DNA of 5,794 nucleotides from an uncultured bacterium. GTDB lineage: Bacteria; Pseudomonadota; Alphaproteobacteria; CAISDR01. Location of the stretch: positions 1 to 5,794 of the forward strand of contig CAISDR010000125.1 in assembly GCA_903884125.1 (NCBI GenBank), in the 5' to 3' direction. The notes under the pieces are model-generated. The model did no database searches, was not told the origin of the DNA, and saw only the letters and a list, made by a program, of their open reading frames with translations. The position numbers and the translations under genes are program-made. Positions within the stretch are counted from its first letter, which is position 1. Each line of letters starts with the position of its first letter. Positions 5,788 to 5,794 of the stretch are shown one piece after another.

Positions 5788-5794
5788 GCCAGAC
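5784..5794 (+). CDS. Start of a divergent gene, cut by the window (possibly ccr)
   Basis: ATG AGC CAG AC encodes M-S-Q and then leaves the window. A GGGGAAA ribosome site eight bases upstream and a TATAAT about 31 bases upstream support a real start. In several alphaproteobacteria ecm is next to ccr (crotonyl-CoA carboxylase/reductase), which makes the ethylmalonyl-CoA that Ecm consumes after epimerisation. That makes ccr the best guess from context only; three residues carry no family information. Confidence 0.45.

Overview
The window looks like the chromosome of an alphaproteobacterium of moderate GC content that uses the ethylmalonyl-CoA pathway for acetyl-CoA assimilation. This rests on two enzyme genes recognised from their translations. 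One is a left-edge-truncated malyl-CoA/beta-methylmalyl-CoA lyase gene (mcl, minus strand, 618 to the edge). The other is a complete B12-dependent ethylmalonyl-CoA mutase gene (ecm/meaA, minus strand, 5618 to 3627). Both resemble Rhodobacter and Methylobacterium homologues as I remember them. I cannot name the genus.

Layout: 1-618 mcl (-). 619-856 is a leader/promoter region between divergent genes, with a stem-loop in the mcl leader. 857-1315 (+) is a small unrecognised ORF with unusual codon choice. 1427-2737 (+) is a pentapeptide-repeat protein that appears to be built from two copies of a 'helical cap plus solenoid' unit. About 11 bases further on (or about 107 if a downstream start is used) comes a LuxR-type quorum-sensing receptor (+), with every classical signal-binding and DNA-binding signature residue present. 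It ends 17 bp from the end of ecm, tail to tail, with no visible terminator between them. 5619-5783 separates ecm from a divergent gene whose first codons (M-S-Q) are at the right edge. That gene could be ccr, the usual ecm partner, but 11 bases cannot prove it.

The most informative non-coding element is the ecm/right-edge intergenic region. It holds a perfect 15-bp palindrome, TTGTGCA-T-TGCACAA, that overlaps the predicted -35 of ecm. On the other side it lies upstream of a perfect TATAAT with a poor -35. The palindrome resembles sites reported for the PHB-linked regulator PhaR (AniA). Both divergent genes are also preceded by a six-codon mini-ORF beginning ATGGGG and ending in a TGA that overlaps the gene's ATG.

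Overall, a three-gene plus-strand block (unknown protein, pentapeptide-repeat protein, LuxR receptor without a synthase in view) sits between two genes of one carbon-assimilation pathway. I found no RNA genes, insertion sequences, CRISPR arrays or convincing intrinsic terminators.
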